Shown piece by piece: positions 43,836 to 52,925 of a stretch of DNA of 64,000 nucleotides. The notes beneath the pieces were generated by a model. It was not told the origin of the DNA. It searched no databases and saw only the letters and a program-made list of their open reading frames with translations. Source of the stretch: UMGS902 sp045538895. GTDB lineage: Bacteria > Bacillota > Clostridia > Oscillospirales > CAG-272. The stretch's first letter is position 1. Each line of letters opens with the position of its first letter. The position numbers and the translations under genes are program-made. The stretch covers positions 1-64,000 of the forward strand of contig JAZQEH010000089.1 in the NCBI GenBank assembly GCA_045538895.1, read 5' to 3'.

Positions 43836-46067
43836 ATGCATACCTTTTTCATAAATACTTCAGGAAAAAAGTTGGATAATTATGAGAATCTTCTCGAAAT
43901 TGAGCATGAAATGCGCCAACTGGTTTCTCTCGACTGCCCTATCAAGGACTGGAACTCGGATGCGGGATATGAAAGCTGTGCCCGCCGAATGGGTGAATTG
44001 ATTGACAGCTATAAGAACATCAATAACAGTTTTAATCTGTTGATCTATGTAGATCTTGTTTCGTTCAAAGAGTATGTGTCAATACCGCTTGAAGAAAACA
44101 GAGACAGATTTGCATTTTTGAAAGTGGCAAAGACTTTTATAAAGCAGTTTTTTATTTGCACACTTATAAGGGAGCTTGAGGAAAGCGGAAGACGCCCTGA
44201 GCAGACTTTGATTATTTTTGAAGAAAACAGCGTACCTACAGACGGAGATGACACTACTCCTGACGGTATCGAGCGCAGGAATAAATACGCAAAGGAATTT
44301 TTGGGTTTCCCTGAAGATGAAAAGTTCAATAGCTTTGTTCTGAATCTTATTAAAGAGAACCCGAATGTTACTGCAGACGAGTTTTTGGAAAAATCCAATG
44401 ATTTGTTTGTACCCGAAACCGTAAAGGGAGTTCTTGGAATATATAAATCGCAAATTGACAGTTTTTTGCGCACAATGGCAAGTTACGATTCTGTTGATAC
44501 ACCGCTTGCCCAGATGTTCGGTGAAATATTCAAAGAAAAGCATGATAATAACAGCACAACATCGGATATTTCATTTGTAACCAACCGCAGAGCAGGCAGC
44601 AACAACAAGTGTGAGCGTGTAAAGCGTGATTTAAGACTCAGCTTTTTTATTGCGGATTGTATTGAAAACGGAATCGGAAAAAGAATTGGCAAGGCATTTC
44701 CCACACTTGATTGGGGAAAGGTTTGTGCGCATTTACATAGAAAGAAAAAGGAATACGGAGCTGCGTACCGTGAAGTCAGCAATGTAGCGGGACTTTATCA
44801 CAAACTTGGTATGGCGCCTGAGCTTGATGCCTTTAACAATGAAAAATTTGAGCTTGACGAGTTTGGAAACAAGGGCGTTGAGCTTGACATGGTGGACGTA
44901 GAGCCCACAGAGGAAGAAAAGAAGAAGGTTGATGAAGGCGCACCTGTAAAATCAACGGTTAAAAAGGCAGTTGTTACATCCGAGATGGATCATGGCAATC
45001 TGCTTTCCGATGCAAATTACGTACCTTTTGACTATGACGGAAAGCGTGGCTACACAGCGGCACTTACAGATAATCCCACAGAAGAGGAGTATTATTCTGC
45101 AGCAAAGGCTCTTCGTAAGCATCATATTGATTATTTGAAGCGTTTGCAGTCAAGCGTTGCGGATGTGCTTGCAAGATATGCGGGACGCTCGCTTGAAAAC
45201 GAAGAGGCAATGCTTAAGCGTCGCAAGGTGAGCGTTGCTTATGACGAGATCGATGATGAGGGTGTAGCAGTAAACTACGCTAAAGACGAAAAAGAAACCG
45301 CAACTCTCAATAACATCAAGACAAAGGCGAAAAAGGCATATGAAACTGTGCAGATGGAGTATCTGCGTTTCGTTGCGGGCAGATCGGTTGCTGTTACGGA
45401 TATAGAGGAACAGTGCAACTGGTTTGTTACAAGAGTAGCACAGATAACCGAGAGTCTTAAGCGTATCCGTGCGGTTGCATTAGGTATGCTTATAGCAATG
45501 ATCGTGCTGTATATACCGTATCTGGTTGTTCAATGGGAGGCAATCACCAAAAACCTGCTTACCATGCTTACAGCGGCTGCATCATTTGCTATCCCCACGG
45601 TACTTTTGTACATCGTGTTTACATTTGTATCGCTCAATCAGCGAAAAGAGTATCGCAAGGAATGGGATAAATACGTTAAAAAGTCGGACGAGGTTATTGC
45701 AGAGAATGCAGAGGCGGTTAAACAATATGACCGATTGCTTTCGTTCTACGCGCCTGCACTCCGTTTCGTATATGAATACAAGCTTGACGTTGAGTTTTAC
45801 GAGTCCTGCTGCATGATGGCAAGTGCAAAGCTTGGTCACCACCGCAAATGGCTCTATGACCGCATGGAGCTTGTTGGCAATATTATCGAGGATATGGAGT
45901 GCGACGAGGCAGAGTTCGGCGAGGCGGCTGCGAGCAGTAAAACTCCTGCCCCAGGTAAGATAAAATATGTATATTCGTTCTGCGGTTGCCGTGAGAACCG
46001 TGAGTTCTATTCGGTTATTGATACAGAATTGCTTGAAAATATTGAAAAGGAGGATGGAAAGCGATGA
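43836..46067 (+). CDS. Membrane protein of unknown family (743 aa)
   Basis: 743 residues from ATG 43836 (TGGAG upstream); an earlier in-frame TTG at 43791 lies in palindromic sequence and is less likely. The N-terminal ~500 residues are soluble, mixed alpha/beta and acidic; RRPEQTLIIFEENSVPTDGD is its most notable segment. Two close transmembrane helices (~547-567 and ~577-604) are followed by a coiled-coil and a cytoplasmic C-terminus. I do not recognise the family. The stop codon overlaps the next start by four bases (ATGA), so it is coupled to the 1729-residue protein and probably binds it. Confidence 0.7.
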   Translation: MHTFFINTSGKKLDNYENLLEIEHEMRQLVSLDCPIKDWNSDAGYESCARRMGELIDSYKNINNSFNLLIYVDLVSFKEYVSIPLEENRDRFAFLKVAKTFIKQFFICTLIRELEESGRRPEQTLIIFEENSVPTDGDDTTPDGIERRNKYAKEFLGFPEDEKFNSFVLNLIKENPNVTADEFLEKSNDLFVPETVKGVLGIYKSQIDSFLRTMASYDSVDTPLAQMFGEIFKEKHDNNSTTSDISFVTNRRAGSNNKCERVKRDLRLSFFIADCIENGIGKRIGKAFPTLDWGKVCAHLHRKKKEYGAAYREVSNVAGLYHKLGMAPELDAFNNEKFELDEFGNKGVELDMVDVEPTEEEKKKVDEGAPVKSTVKKAVVTSEMDHGNLLSDANYVPFDYDGKRGYTAALTDNPTEEEYYSAAKALRKHHIDYLKRLQSSVADVLARYAGRSLENEEAMLKRRKVSVAYDEIDDEGVAVNYAKDEKETATLNNIKTKAKKAYETVQMEYLRFVAGRSVAVTDIEEQCNWFVTRVAQITESLKRIRAVALGMLIAMIVLYIPYLVVQWEAITKNLLTMLTAAASFAIPTVLLYIVFTFVSLNQRKEYRKEWDKYVKKSDEVIAENAEAVKQYDRLLSFYAPALRFVYEYKLDVEFYESCCMMASAKLGHHRKWLYDRMELVGNIIEDMECDEAEFGEAAASSKTPAPGKIKYVYSFCGCRENREFYSVIDTELLENIEKEDGKR

Positions 46068-49000
46068 GTTTTTTGATTACGCTTACAAAAATATGCTTGA
46101 TAATGGTTTCTGTCCTCCTTATGGCGGCCCCGTTTGCCCTTGAGTATATAACTTTTGGCAATGACAGAGAGGGCAAGATTACCTACAAGCGTTTTAAAAC
46201 GGTGATATTCACTTTTGTTTACCTTATTCTGGTTACAATTGTGCTCTATCTGTTCAAGGAGCTTGGTTTGTGGATAGGCTCGTGGCGTTTTATACAGTGG
46301 ATATCAAGCAGATTTGCCACAACAGGCAGAGTTGCGTATCTGATAAAACTGTTTGCTACTGTGTTTATCAACTTCGGTATCGGAGCTTTGTACATCTTTC
46401 TTTCGAAGTTCTTCAGAATCGGCATGAAGAAGAAGGACTTTGTAAATCCGAAAAAGAAGAATGGCAAGTTCAGCCTTGGGCAGAGAATTAACCGTGCGGT
46501 AATTAAGTTTTTCCATACCGAAACATGGTTTTTCGTTGCAAAGGTGCTGTTTGCGCTGGCGATACTGCTTTCTATTGCATATGCGATTGTATTTACACTT
46601 TACTTAATTCCTGCGTTTTTTGGTGCCTCTTGGCTTCCTTACAAGTTTATATCCATGCTCTTCAGCGCAGGATATATCTACCCCTCGATAACTCTTATGG
46701 CTATATGGCAGTCGTATTTCTTCCTTGAGGGAATACGCAGAGCGGTTGACGAATGTCCCGATATTCTTAAAGCCGTCAATCTTGAAATAACACCATTGCG
46801 AGTTGACGTAGAGGCTATTGACAAAGAGGTTAAAAAGCATTTTGGCGGTCACTATGCATGTGACGTTAAGCTTTCGGAAACCTTGCAGGAAAAGCTTTCT
46901 GCAAACGAGCATAGCGAAATCACAAAATACGTTGGTATGGCGGTTGAAAATGACCGCCGCAATCCTCAACTTCAGAAGGAAGTATATCTTGAGTGCCTTG
47001 ACAGGATTGTTGAGGCTACCGAAAAAGAGAAGAGCGTGCTTATCAGCGGCAACTTCTTTTCGGAGTTTGCGATGTATTTCCTCCGCTATCTTTCCATCGT
47101 TTCCGTACGCGGCGACAATATGATTTTTGTCTGCAATGACGAAGCGCAGATTGATTCGGTATATAATTATTTAAATGAAGCTTTGTCGGAGTTGTCCAGC
47201 CTTTATTGCAAGAACTTCAGCAAAGATGCCGTGGATTTTGACGACCCGATATGGCGAATCGTTAAAATCAGCGGAGAGCATGATGTAATCGAGGAGGCGG
47301 TTGTTGATGACAACTGTATTCTCGTTACAACGCTCGGTTATATTTGTTCAACACATTTTGAGCGAGAGCACTCAAAGTTTATCAATCTGCTTGATACCGT
47401 TGTTTTTGTAGACACGCTCGGAACGGTTAACAATTATTCAAGACAGATGTCTTTGCTTAACACAAGACTTAAGCATATCACAAAGACAAATGCGACACTT
47501 GCTAAAAACAGCAAGGATGGCAAATACCGCATACGCTACATGGCACATCCCATAAGATACATGTGCTTTGACGATACAAGAACGCCCGGTCTTGACCGTG
47601 TGCTTACCAATATGCTGTCTGTTGATTTTATTTCTGCAGATGCAATGCATTACAGTGCAAAAACCCTTGTACGTTGCTACAATTATGAGAGCCGTGCAGA
47701 TGAAAAGGGCAAGCGTGTGGCTACGCAGTTTGTCAACACCGAGGAGGAAATCGGTGCTGTAATCAATATGGCACTGCTTTGTCTTGAAAAGGGTGCGTCA
47801 AACGTAACTGTGTTTGCGGAGGGAAGTATTCCTTATGCAAATATTGCAGAATCGCTCAATGCAAACAGCGGTCAGATGCTTGTCAGTGCAGATGCTGATA
47901 AGTTAAGACTCAATAAGCGTTTCTACAATCCCGATGAGTATTCTGTAATCATCGCTATCGACTCTGGCGACAATCTGCCTGCGGCGATACGCAGATACGC
48001 CTCAATGGTATCGGATAAGCCTGCGCTTGTAATAGTATTCTCACGTCAGTATATGATGCGTGACTACTATGTTGACAATATTGATAAGCTTTGGCTTAAT
48101 GACCGTACAGTAAGAATTCCCGTGAGTCAGACCGGCAAAAAAGAGGTTGCCCAGAAGATACTTGTAAAGGCTAATTCGGGTGGCATTTCCGAGGAAGAGA
48201 TACTTTATCTTGCCGGCGGAGTTGCGTCGTTCAAGGAGTACGTTGACAAAAAGGATATCAACGGTATTCTCCGTGCTATACTTGAGATTTACGGCGTGGA
48301 CCGTGCAGACTCGCTCGAGGTATACAATTACTTTGAGTATTCTTCATCGCTTGACTTTGATGAAAGCGGCGTTTATGACCCGAAGGACAAGGTTTTCCTA
48401 CGCCGTCAGGGGCAGCTTTTCGACATGATTAATTGCCGTGACAATATAATTCTGGTTCGTCCTGATGACGAGGTGACTCTGCCTTTGCCAAAGAGCAGAC
48501 TCACGCAGAATTTTATTGCAATGCAGAATTTCCTCTACGGCGGTGCGGTTTATGTTATCCGCAAGCTTGATACTGAAGAGGGCAAGATTTTTGCATCGCT
48601 TGCAGTAAGCGGCAGTAACAGAGATGTATACAACTACATTCAGGCAAGGGAATATATTGTCGGTGCTTCTCCCGATAAAATCGAAAAGGTATTGCCCACG
48701 GCTCACACCGTTGTCGGCCGCTCGGTTGACGATATCGGGGTTAACGATATTTATATATCCGTATTCAAGGCTCCCGTAGAGGTACATACAAACGGTTATT
48801 ATGAGGTCGACCCGTATACACACACTGTTAAAAAAGACAGTTATCACTCTATTAACGACAAGGACAATGACTTTTTTGCCAAGCAGTCCTTCCGTAGATA
48901 CGGTAAGGTAAGGGATAACGATGGCTCCGAGGACATTATGAAGTCTTCAGGCCTTGCGGTAAGCGGCACGGGTGCGCTTATGATGTCGATAAGACTCACA

Positions 49001-51253
49001 GGTAACTTCGGTGCTGATATCAACCGCACAATGTTGCTTGCGGCGGCAATGCTCAACGAACAGATTCATGCGATGTTCCCGTCTGTTGCGGATAGCGTTG
49101 TTGTTTGTCCCGTGCTTCACGGTGAGATTTCGTTTGATAACGGAATTCCTGCCATTATTCCGAAAATGACCGTTGAGGCAGAGGAGAGCATCTTCTCCGA
49201 AAACGATTTTGAACTTGTGATTATCGAGGATAGCAGTGTAGAGCTTGGTGTTGTATCCATGCTTGCTACCTCCGGTGAGAATATTCTTGCAACACTGTTT
49301 GAGCCTGTTTACGAGTACCTTACATGGTACATGAATGCAAATGACAAGAGCCGTTTCCTTTACTACACTCTTGACCGTGAGCCTGATTGCTTCGATTTTA
49401 CATCGTTGCACAAACTGTCAACTCTTCTTGGCTACGGCAATCGCGATGTCAAGTTTGAGTCGGTTGACGATTATGTTGAATACGTTACCTGTGATTTCTG
49501 CGGCAAGCGTGTTGCAAACGGCGAGGGCATAACGACGCTTGATGACGGCAGAAAGATGTGCAAGGAATGTGCTGCACAGCTTGTCGGCAAGGACCAGAAG
49601 ACTCTCAAAGAGCATCTGGCAAGTGCAAAGCTCTATCTTGAAAGTACGTATTCGATTACTATAGGCGACGATTATGACGTATGCTTTGAGTCAACTACCA
49701 AGATAGTTAACACCTTAAAGCAGAATAAGGATCTGATGCGTCGAGGTACGGATGTGCCGTTCAAGTCATATGTTGAAAACGGTATTACAGCACATGCCGA
49801 GTACGGTATACCGTCGGTAAGCCTTTCCGAGATGCTTGTCAGAGAGCTTACGCATTTGTGGCAACGAAAGAATCTGCCTGACCTTACCGAGGAACTTGCA
49901 GAGGGACATATTGCGCTTGTTTCGGTTCAGTATCTGCGTTTTATCAGAAATAGTTCACTGGTAACAATACGAACGAATTATTACGAGAGCAATGCAAATC
50001 TTTCGGGTAAGGGATACAGAAAGCTTGCAAGCGAACTGCTTTCAAAGCCGCAGTACAGTAACAATCCTTTCCTGTATCTGCTTGAGTTTTCGGGCATTGA
50101 TGCTGCAACAAAGATTATCCCCCGCAAGACGCCCACGTCGGAAACAGGAAAATACGGTGACGTATATACTCCCGAGGCTCCCGACCGTGAAACTGACGTA
50201 AAGTATTTCTATTATTCATACGCAACCGAATCGGAGAAAAAGGCATATGATATAATGCTTGAGGCTATAAAGACGCATGCAGAATCGGTAGACGTTGCGG
50301 GCTTTACCTTTGAGGAAAAATGCAGGATAGTCAAGATGATAGCTTACGACCATCCCGAAATCTTCTGGTACAATAATATAAGCGGTCTTGGCGATAAGGT
50401 GATATTCCACTACGGTGCAACTGCCGAGGAATGTGCGGCGCTTCAGGTCCGTATTGACGAGGCGGCTGCGAAGTATCTTGAGGGTATCGACGACTCTATG
50501 ACTGCGTATGACGTTGCACTCAATCTGCAGATAAAGATGATAAACTCTGTGGACTATGATACCGTTCAGCTCAATATAGAAGCGGCAGAGGGCGGTACTC
50601 CTGAGGATAAAATAGACTATATCAGAACCATTTGCGGAGTATTCATTGACCACGAGGCGGTTTGTGCCGGATATGCGAGGGCAATGCAGTATTTGCTCCA
50701 GAAATGCGGCATAGAGTCTGCGTATGCAGCGGGTATTGCACATTGCTCGGACGGTACAAGCGGTCCTCATGCATGGAATATCGTAAAGATGGACGGCGAT
50801 TATTATTACATCGACACCACCTGGGACGATAGCTCCAACACTATTCAGTCGGTTAAGAATTACGACCTCGGCTTCTCATATTTCGGTCTTACCACCGAGG
50901 AGATGCAGCGCAGCCGTGATTTCTCCAGATGTCCTATTCAAATGCCTGTGCTTACTGCAACACGTGCAAATTACTATACCCACAATAACCTTGTTCTTAC
51001 AAGCTTTGATGTTAACAGAATCAAGGAAATTGCAGTAAATGCGGCAACTGCCAAGCAGGACTTCTTTACGTTCAAATGTGCTTCTGCAGCGGTTTATGAT
51101 GCGGCATTCTCATGGATTGCAAGCAGTTCATCAGATGTCTTTGCAGTTATAAGGGCTGCCGCAAAGGTTGACAAGCGGATTGATACAAACCGAATCAACT
51201 GGGCACAAAATGAACGTATCAGAACAATTACAATTAAGTTTTTACACAAATAA
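46064..51253 (+). CDS. Giant membrane protein: helicase-like region, LIM/DA1-like module, transglutaminase domain
   Basis: 1729 residues. About five N-terminal membrane helices (~5-225) precede a ~700-residue region arranged like a two-lobed helicase but lacking Walker motifs (ISGNFFSEF, VVFVDTLGTVN, VNTEEEIGAVINMALLCLEK). A zinc cluster of LIM type follows: Cys1143, Cys1146, Cys1166, Cys1169. Then comes a DA1-like peptidase segment RELTHLWQ ... EELAEGH (1260-1282), where the first zinc histidine of HExxH is replaced by Arg1260 while Glu1261, His1264 and Glu1280 remain. The C-terminus (~1500-1600) is a transglutaminase-like domain with an apparent Cys1534-His1569-Asp1584 triad (VCAGYARA, GPHAW, YIDTTW). 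It may cut or cross-link proteins. The helicase and DA1 readings are by eye. Confidence 0.7.
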   Translation: MSFLITLTKICLIMVSVLLMAAPFALEYITFGNDREGKITYKRFKTVIFTFVYLILVTIVLYLFKELGLWIGSWRFIQWISSRFATTGRVAYLIKLFATVFINFGIGALYIFLSKFFRIGMKKKDFVNPKKKNGKFSLGQRINRAVIKFFHTETWFFVAKVLFALAILLSIAYAIVFTLYLIPAFFGASWLPYKFISMLFSAGYIYPSITLMAIWQSYFFLEGIRRAVDECPDILKAVNLEITPLRVDVEAIDKEVKKHFGGHYACDVKLSETLQEKLSANEHSEITKYVGMAVENDRRNPQLQKEVYLECLDRIVEATEKEKSVLISGNFFSEFAMYFLRYLSIVSVRGDNMIFVCNDEAQIDSVYNYLNEALSELSSLYCKNFSKDAVDFDDPIWRIVKISGEHDVIEEAVVDDNCILVTTLGYICSTHFEREHSKFINLLDTVVFVDTLGTVNNYSRQMSLLNTRLKHITKTNATLAKNSKDGKYRIRYMAHPIRYMCFDDTRTPGLDRVLTNMLSVDFISADAMHYSAKTLVRCYNYESRADEKGKRVATQFVNTEEEIGAVINMALLCLEKGASNVTVFAEGSIPYANIAESLNANSGQMLVSADADKLRLNKRFYNPDEYSVIIAIDSGDNLPAAIRRYASMVSDKPALVIVFSRQYMMRDYYVDNIDKLWLNDRTVRIPVSQTGKKEVAQKILVKANSGGISEEEILYLAGGVASFKEYVDKKDINGILRAILEIYGVDRADSLEVYNYFEYSSSLDFDESGVYDPKDKVFLRRQGQLFDMINCRDNIILVRPDDEVTLPLPKSRLTQNFIAMQNFLYGGAVYVIRKLDTEEGKIFASLAVSGSNRDVYNYIQAREYIVGASPDKIEKVLPTAHTVVGRSVDDIGVNDIYISVFKAPVEVHTNGYYEVDPYTHTVKKDSYHSINDKDNDFFAKQSFRRYGKVRDNDGSEDIMKSSGLAVSGTGALMMSIRLTGNFGADINRTMLLAAAMLNEQIHAMFPSVADSVVVCPVLHGEISFDNGIPAIIPKMTVEAEESIFSENDFELVIIEDSSVELGVVSMLATSGENILATLFEPVYEYLTWYMNANDKSRFLYYTLDREPDCFDFTSLHKLSTLLGYGNRDVKFESVDDYVEYVTCDFCGKRVANGEGITTLDDGRKMCKECAAQLVGKDQKTLKEHLASAKLYLESTYSITIGDDYDVCFESTTKIVNTLKQNKDLMRRGTDVPFKSYVENGITAHAEYGIPSVSLSEMLVRELTHLWQRKNLPDLTEELAEGHIALVSVQYLRFIRNSSLVTIRTNYYESNANLSGKGYRKLASELLSKPQYSNNPFLYLLEFSGIDAATKIIPRKTPTSETGKYGDVYTPEAPDRETDVKYFYYSYATESEKKAYDIMLEAIKTHAESVDVAGFTFEEKCRIVKMIAYDHPEIFWYNNISGLGDKVIFHYGATAEECAALQVRIDEAAAKYLEGIDDSMTAYDVALNLQIKMINSVDYDTVQLNIEAAEGGTPEDKIDYIRTICGVFIDHEAVCAGYARAMQYLLQKCGIESAYAAGIAHCSDGTSGPHAWNIVKMDGDYYYIDTTWDDSSNTIQSVKNYDLGFSYFGLTTEEMQRSRDFSRCPIQMPVLTATRANYYTHNNLVLTSFDVNRIKEIAVNAATAKQDFFTFKCASAAVYDAAFSWIASSSSDVFAVIRAAAKVDKRIDTNRINWAQNERIRTITIKFLHK

Positions 51254-51267
51254 AAGAGGTATTTAAA

Positions 51268-51606
51268 ATGAAAAAGAGAGTGTTTACATCACTTTTGCTT
51301 GTAGCGGCTATTATGCTTTGCTCATGTCAGGTCTTAGGCAACACAGTTGTGGGCAAATGGAGTCATCAGGAGAATATACTCGGCGTCATTACCGAAACCA
51401 TTTATGTTTTCAACGATGACGGCACAGGCTCAATGAAGAATCTTGTTGAAACCAAGTTTGACTATGCTGTTGAGGAGGATACACTTCTTATCACAACAAG
51501 CTTGCTTGGTATAAAGACTACCACAGAGTATACTTTTGAGTTCAGTAGCGGTGACCTTTTGCTCACTCAGAACGAAAAAACCATAGTTCTCAAGCGTGTA
51601 GATTAA
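51268..51606 (+). CDS. Small lipoprotein
   Basis: 112 residues. The signal sequence MKKRVFTSLLLVAAIMLCSC has a plausible lipobox with Cys20 as the lipidated residue. The remainder (VVGKWSHQE, YVFNDDGTGSMKN, LLLTQNEKTIVLKRVD) has the one-sheet pattern of small lipocalin-like/DUF5640-type lipoproteins. It starts 14 bases after the giant membrane protein. It should sit on the outer face of the membrane, next to the vWA domain, and may protect or tune the system. Confidence 0.75.
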   Translation: MKKRVFTSLLLVAAIMLCSCQVLGNTVVGKWSHQENILGVITETIYVFNDDGTGSMKNLVETKFDYAVEEDTLLITTSLLGIKTTTEYTFEFSSGDLLLTQNEKTIVLKRVD

Positions 51607-51611
51607 AAAAC

Positions 51612-51650
51612 AGGGGCTGTAAAAAAGCTTTTACAGCCCCTTGGTTTTAC
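51612..51650 (+). terminator. Strong hairpin between lipoprotein and CARF-nuclease genes
   Basis: A 13-bp perfect stem AGGGGCTGTAAAA / TTTTACAGCCCCT with an AAGC loop, followed by TGGTTTTACGG. The T-tract is interrupted, so it is probably a partial terminator that lowers expression of the nuclease and protease. Confidence 0.65.
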
Positions 51651-51661
51651 GGAGTAGAAAA

Positions 51662-52915
51662 ATGACTTATATTGAGTTTTTTGACAGAACTGCAATAGAA
51701 AACGTGTGTATTTGCCTTACCGACGTTCCGGAGCGTGTGATAATCATAGGCAACGATATGAAAGAGCTGAACAGACATATTGCAAACTACAAGCGTGTTT
51801 TTGCAGATAGAGGATACGATATTGAGTTTATCCCGAGAACTGCTTCTAAAAGCAATCTTGCAAACGCTGTTCGCCTGCTTTCGGATATTGTAGAAACCTA
51901 TGATGACTGTGCGTTTGACATTACAGGCGGCGAAAAGATTCTTACTCTTGCACTCGGCATCGTATATGAGCAGTACAAGGACAAGAACATACAGATTCAC
52001 CGCATGAACATTCACAATAATGCTATAAGCGACTGCGACAAGGATGGTAACACCGTTTTCAAGGATTCGCCCATGCTCACCGTTGATGAAAACATCATCA
52101 TATACGGCGGCGATGTCCGATACGGTGATATCCACGAGGAAAGTGCTACCTACGCATGGAACATGACGCCCGATTTCGAGGACGATATCGAGGAAATCTG
52201 GTCGATCTGCAAATACAACGTGCGTCAGTGGAACATACAGATAGGTGAATTTGAGGCTATCGAAAAGGTAGGCACAACCAGTCGTGATTCTCTTACGGTG
52301 CGTGCCGACGTTGCAAAGGTTAACAGATATTTGTCGAGATACGGTGCAGAGCTTGATGTCAGAAACAATACGGTTAAAAAACTGCTTGCGGCAGGGCTTA
52401 TCACTAACCTCGATGCAGATGATGATACCGTAGAAATTACATATAAGAACGAACAGGTTAAAAAGTGTCTTACCAAGGCGGGACAAGCTCTCGAAATGAA
52501 GGTTTATCTCACCGCCCTCTACCTTGAGGATAAAGAGGGAAAGCTTATCTACAATGATGTTCTTAACGGGGTTGTTATCGACTGGGACGGCGATTTTCAT
52601 GATGAATATGAAAAGGCTTACGATACCGAAAACGAGATTGACATAATGCTTATGCACGGTATTGTTCCCGTGTTTGTATCCTGCAAAAACGGTAAGGTGT
52701 CTGTGGAGGAACTGTACAAGCTTAACACCGTTGCAGAGCGTTTTGGCGGGAAGTACGCAAAAAAGGTTTTGCTTGCATCATCGCTTGAAATGTCGGGTGA
52801 CAGTGCACATTACATAAAGCAGCGTGCCGCGGATATGAATATCACTCTTATTGATAATATAAACGAAATGAGCGACAAAGAACTTGCCGAAGAGCTTGAT
52901 TCTTTGTGGTGTTAG
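51662..52915 (+). CDS. CARF-domain nuclease, Card1/Can2 (DUF1887)-like
   Basis: 417 residues from ATG 51662 (ACGGAG upstream). The N-terminal ~150 residues form a CARF-like Rossmann domain with DITGGEK at 86-92, matching the (D/N)xTGGTK ligand loop of DUF1887 proteins. A winged-helix-like linker follows. The C-terminal PD-(D/E)xK nuclease has Glu278 (GQALEM), Asp327 (NEIDIML) and SCKNG with Lys342. Card1 and Can2 are activated by cyclic oligoadenylates in type III CRISPR immunity and cut DNA and/or RNA. There is no Cas10 or CRISPR array in the window, so the activator here is unknown. It lies 10 bases upstream of the AAA+ protease. Confidence 0.8.
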   Translation: MTYIEFFDRTAIENVCICLTDVPERVIIIGNDMKELNRHIANYKRVFADRGYDIEFIPRTASKSNLANAVRLLSDIVETYDDCAFDITGGEKILTLALGIVYEQYKDKNIQIHRMNIHNNAISDCDKDGNTVFKDSPMLTVDENIIIYGGDVRYGDIHEESATYAWNMTPDFEDDIEEIWSICKYNVRQWNIQIGEFEAIEKVGTTSRDSLTVRADVAKVNRYLSRYGAELDVRNNTVKKLLAAGLITNLDADDDTVEITYKNEQVKKCLTKAGQALEMKVYLTALYLEDKEGKLIYNDVLNGVVIDWDGDFHDEYEKAYDTENEIDIMLMHGIVPVFVSCKNGKVSVEELYKLNTVAERFGGKYAKKVLLASSLEMSGDSAHYIKQRAADMNITLIDNINEMSDKELAEELDSLWC

Positions 52916-52925
52916 AGGTGGTAAA

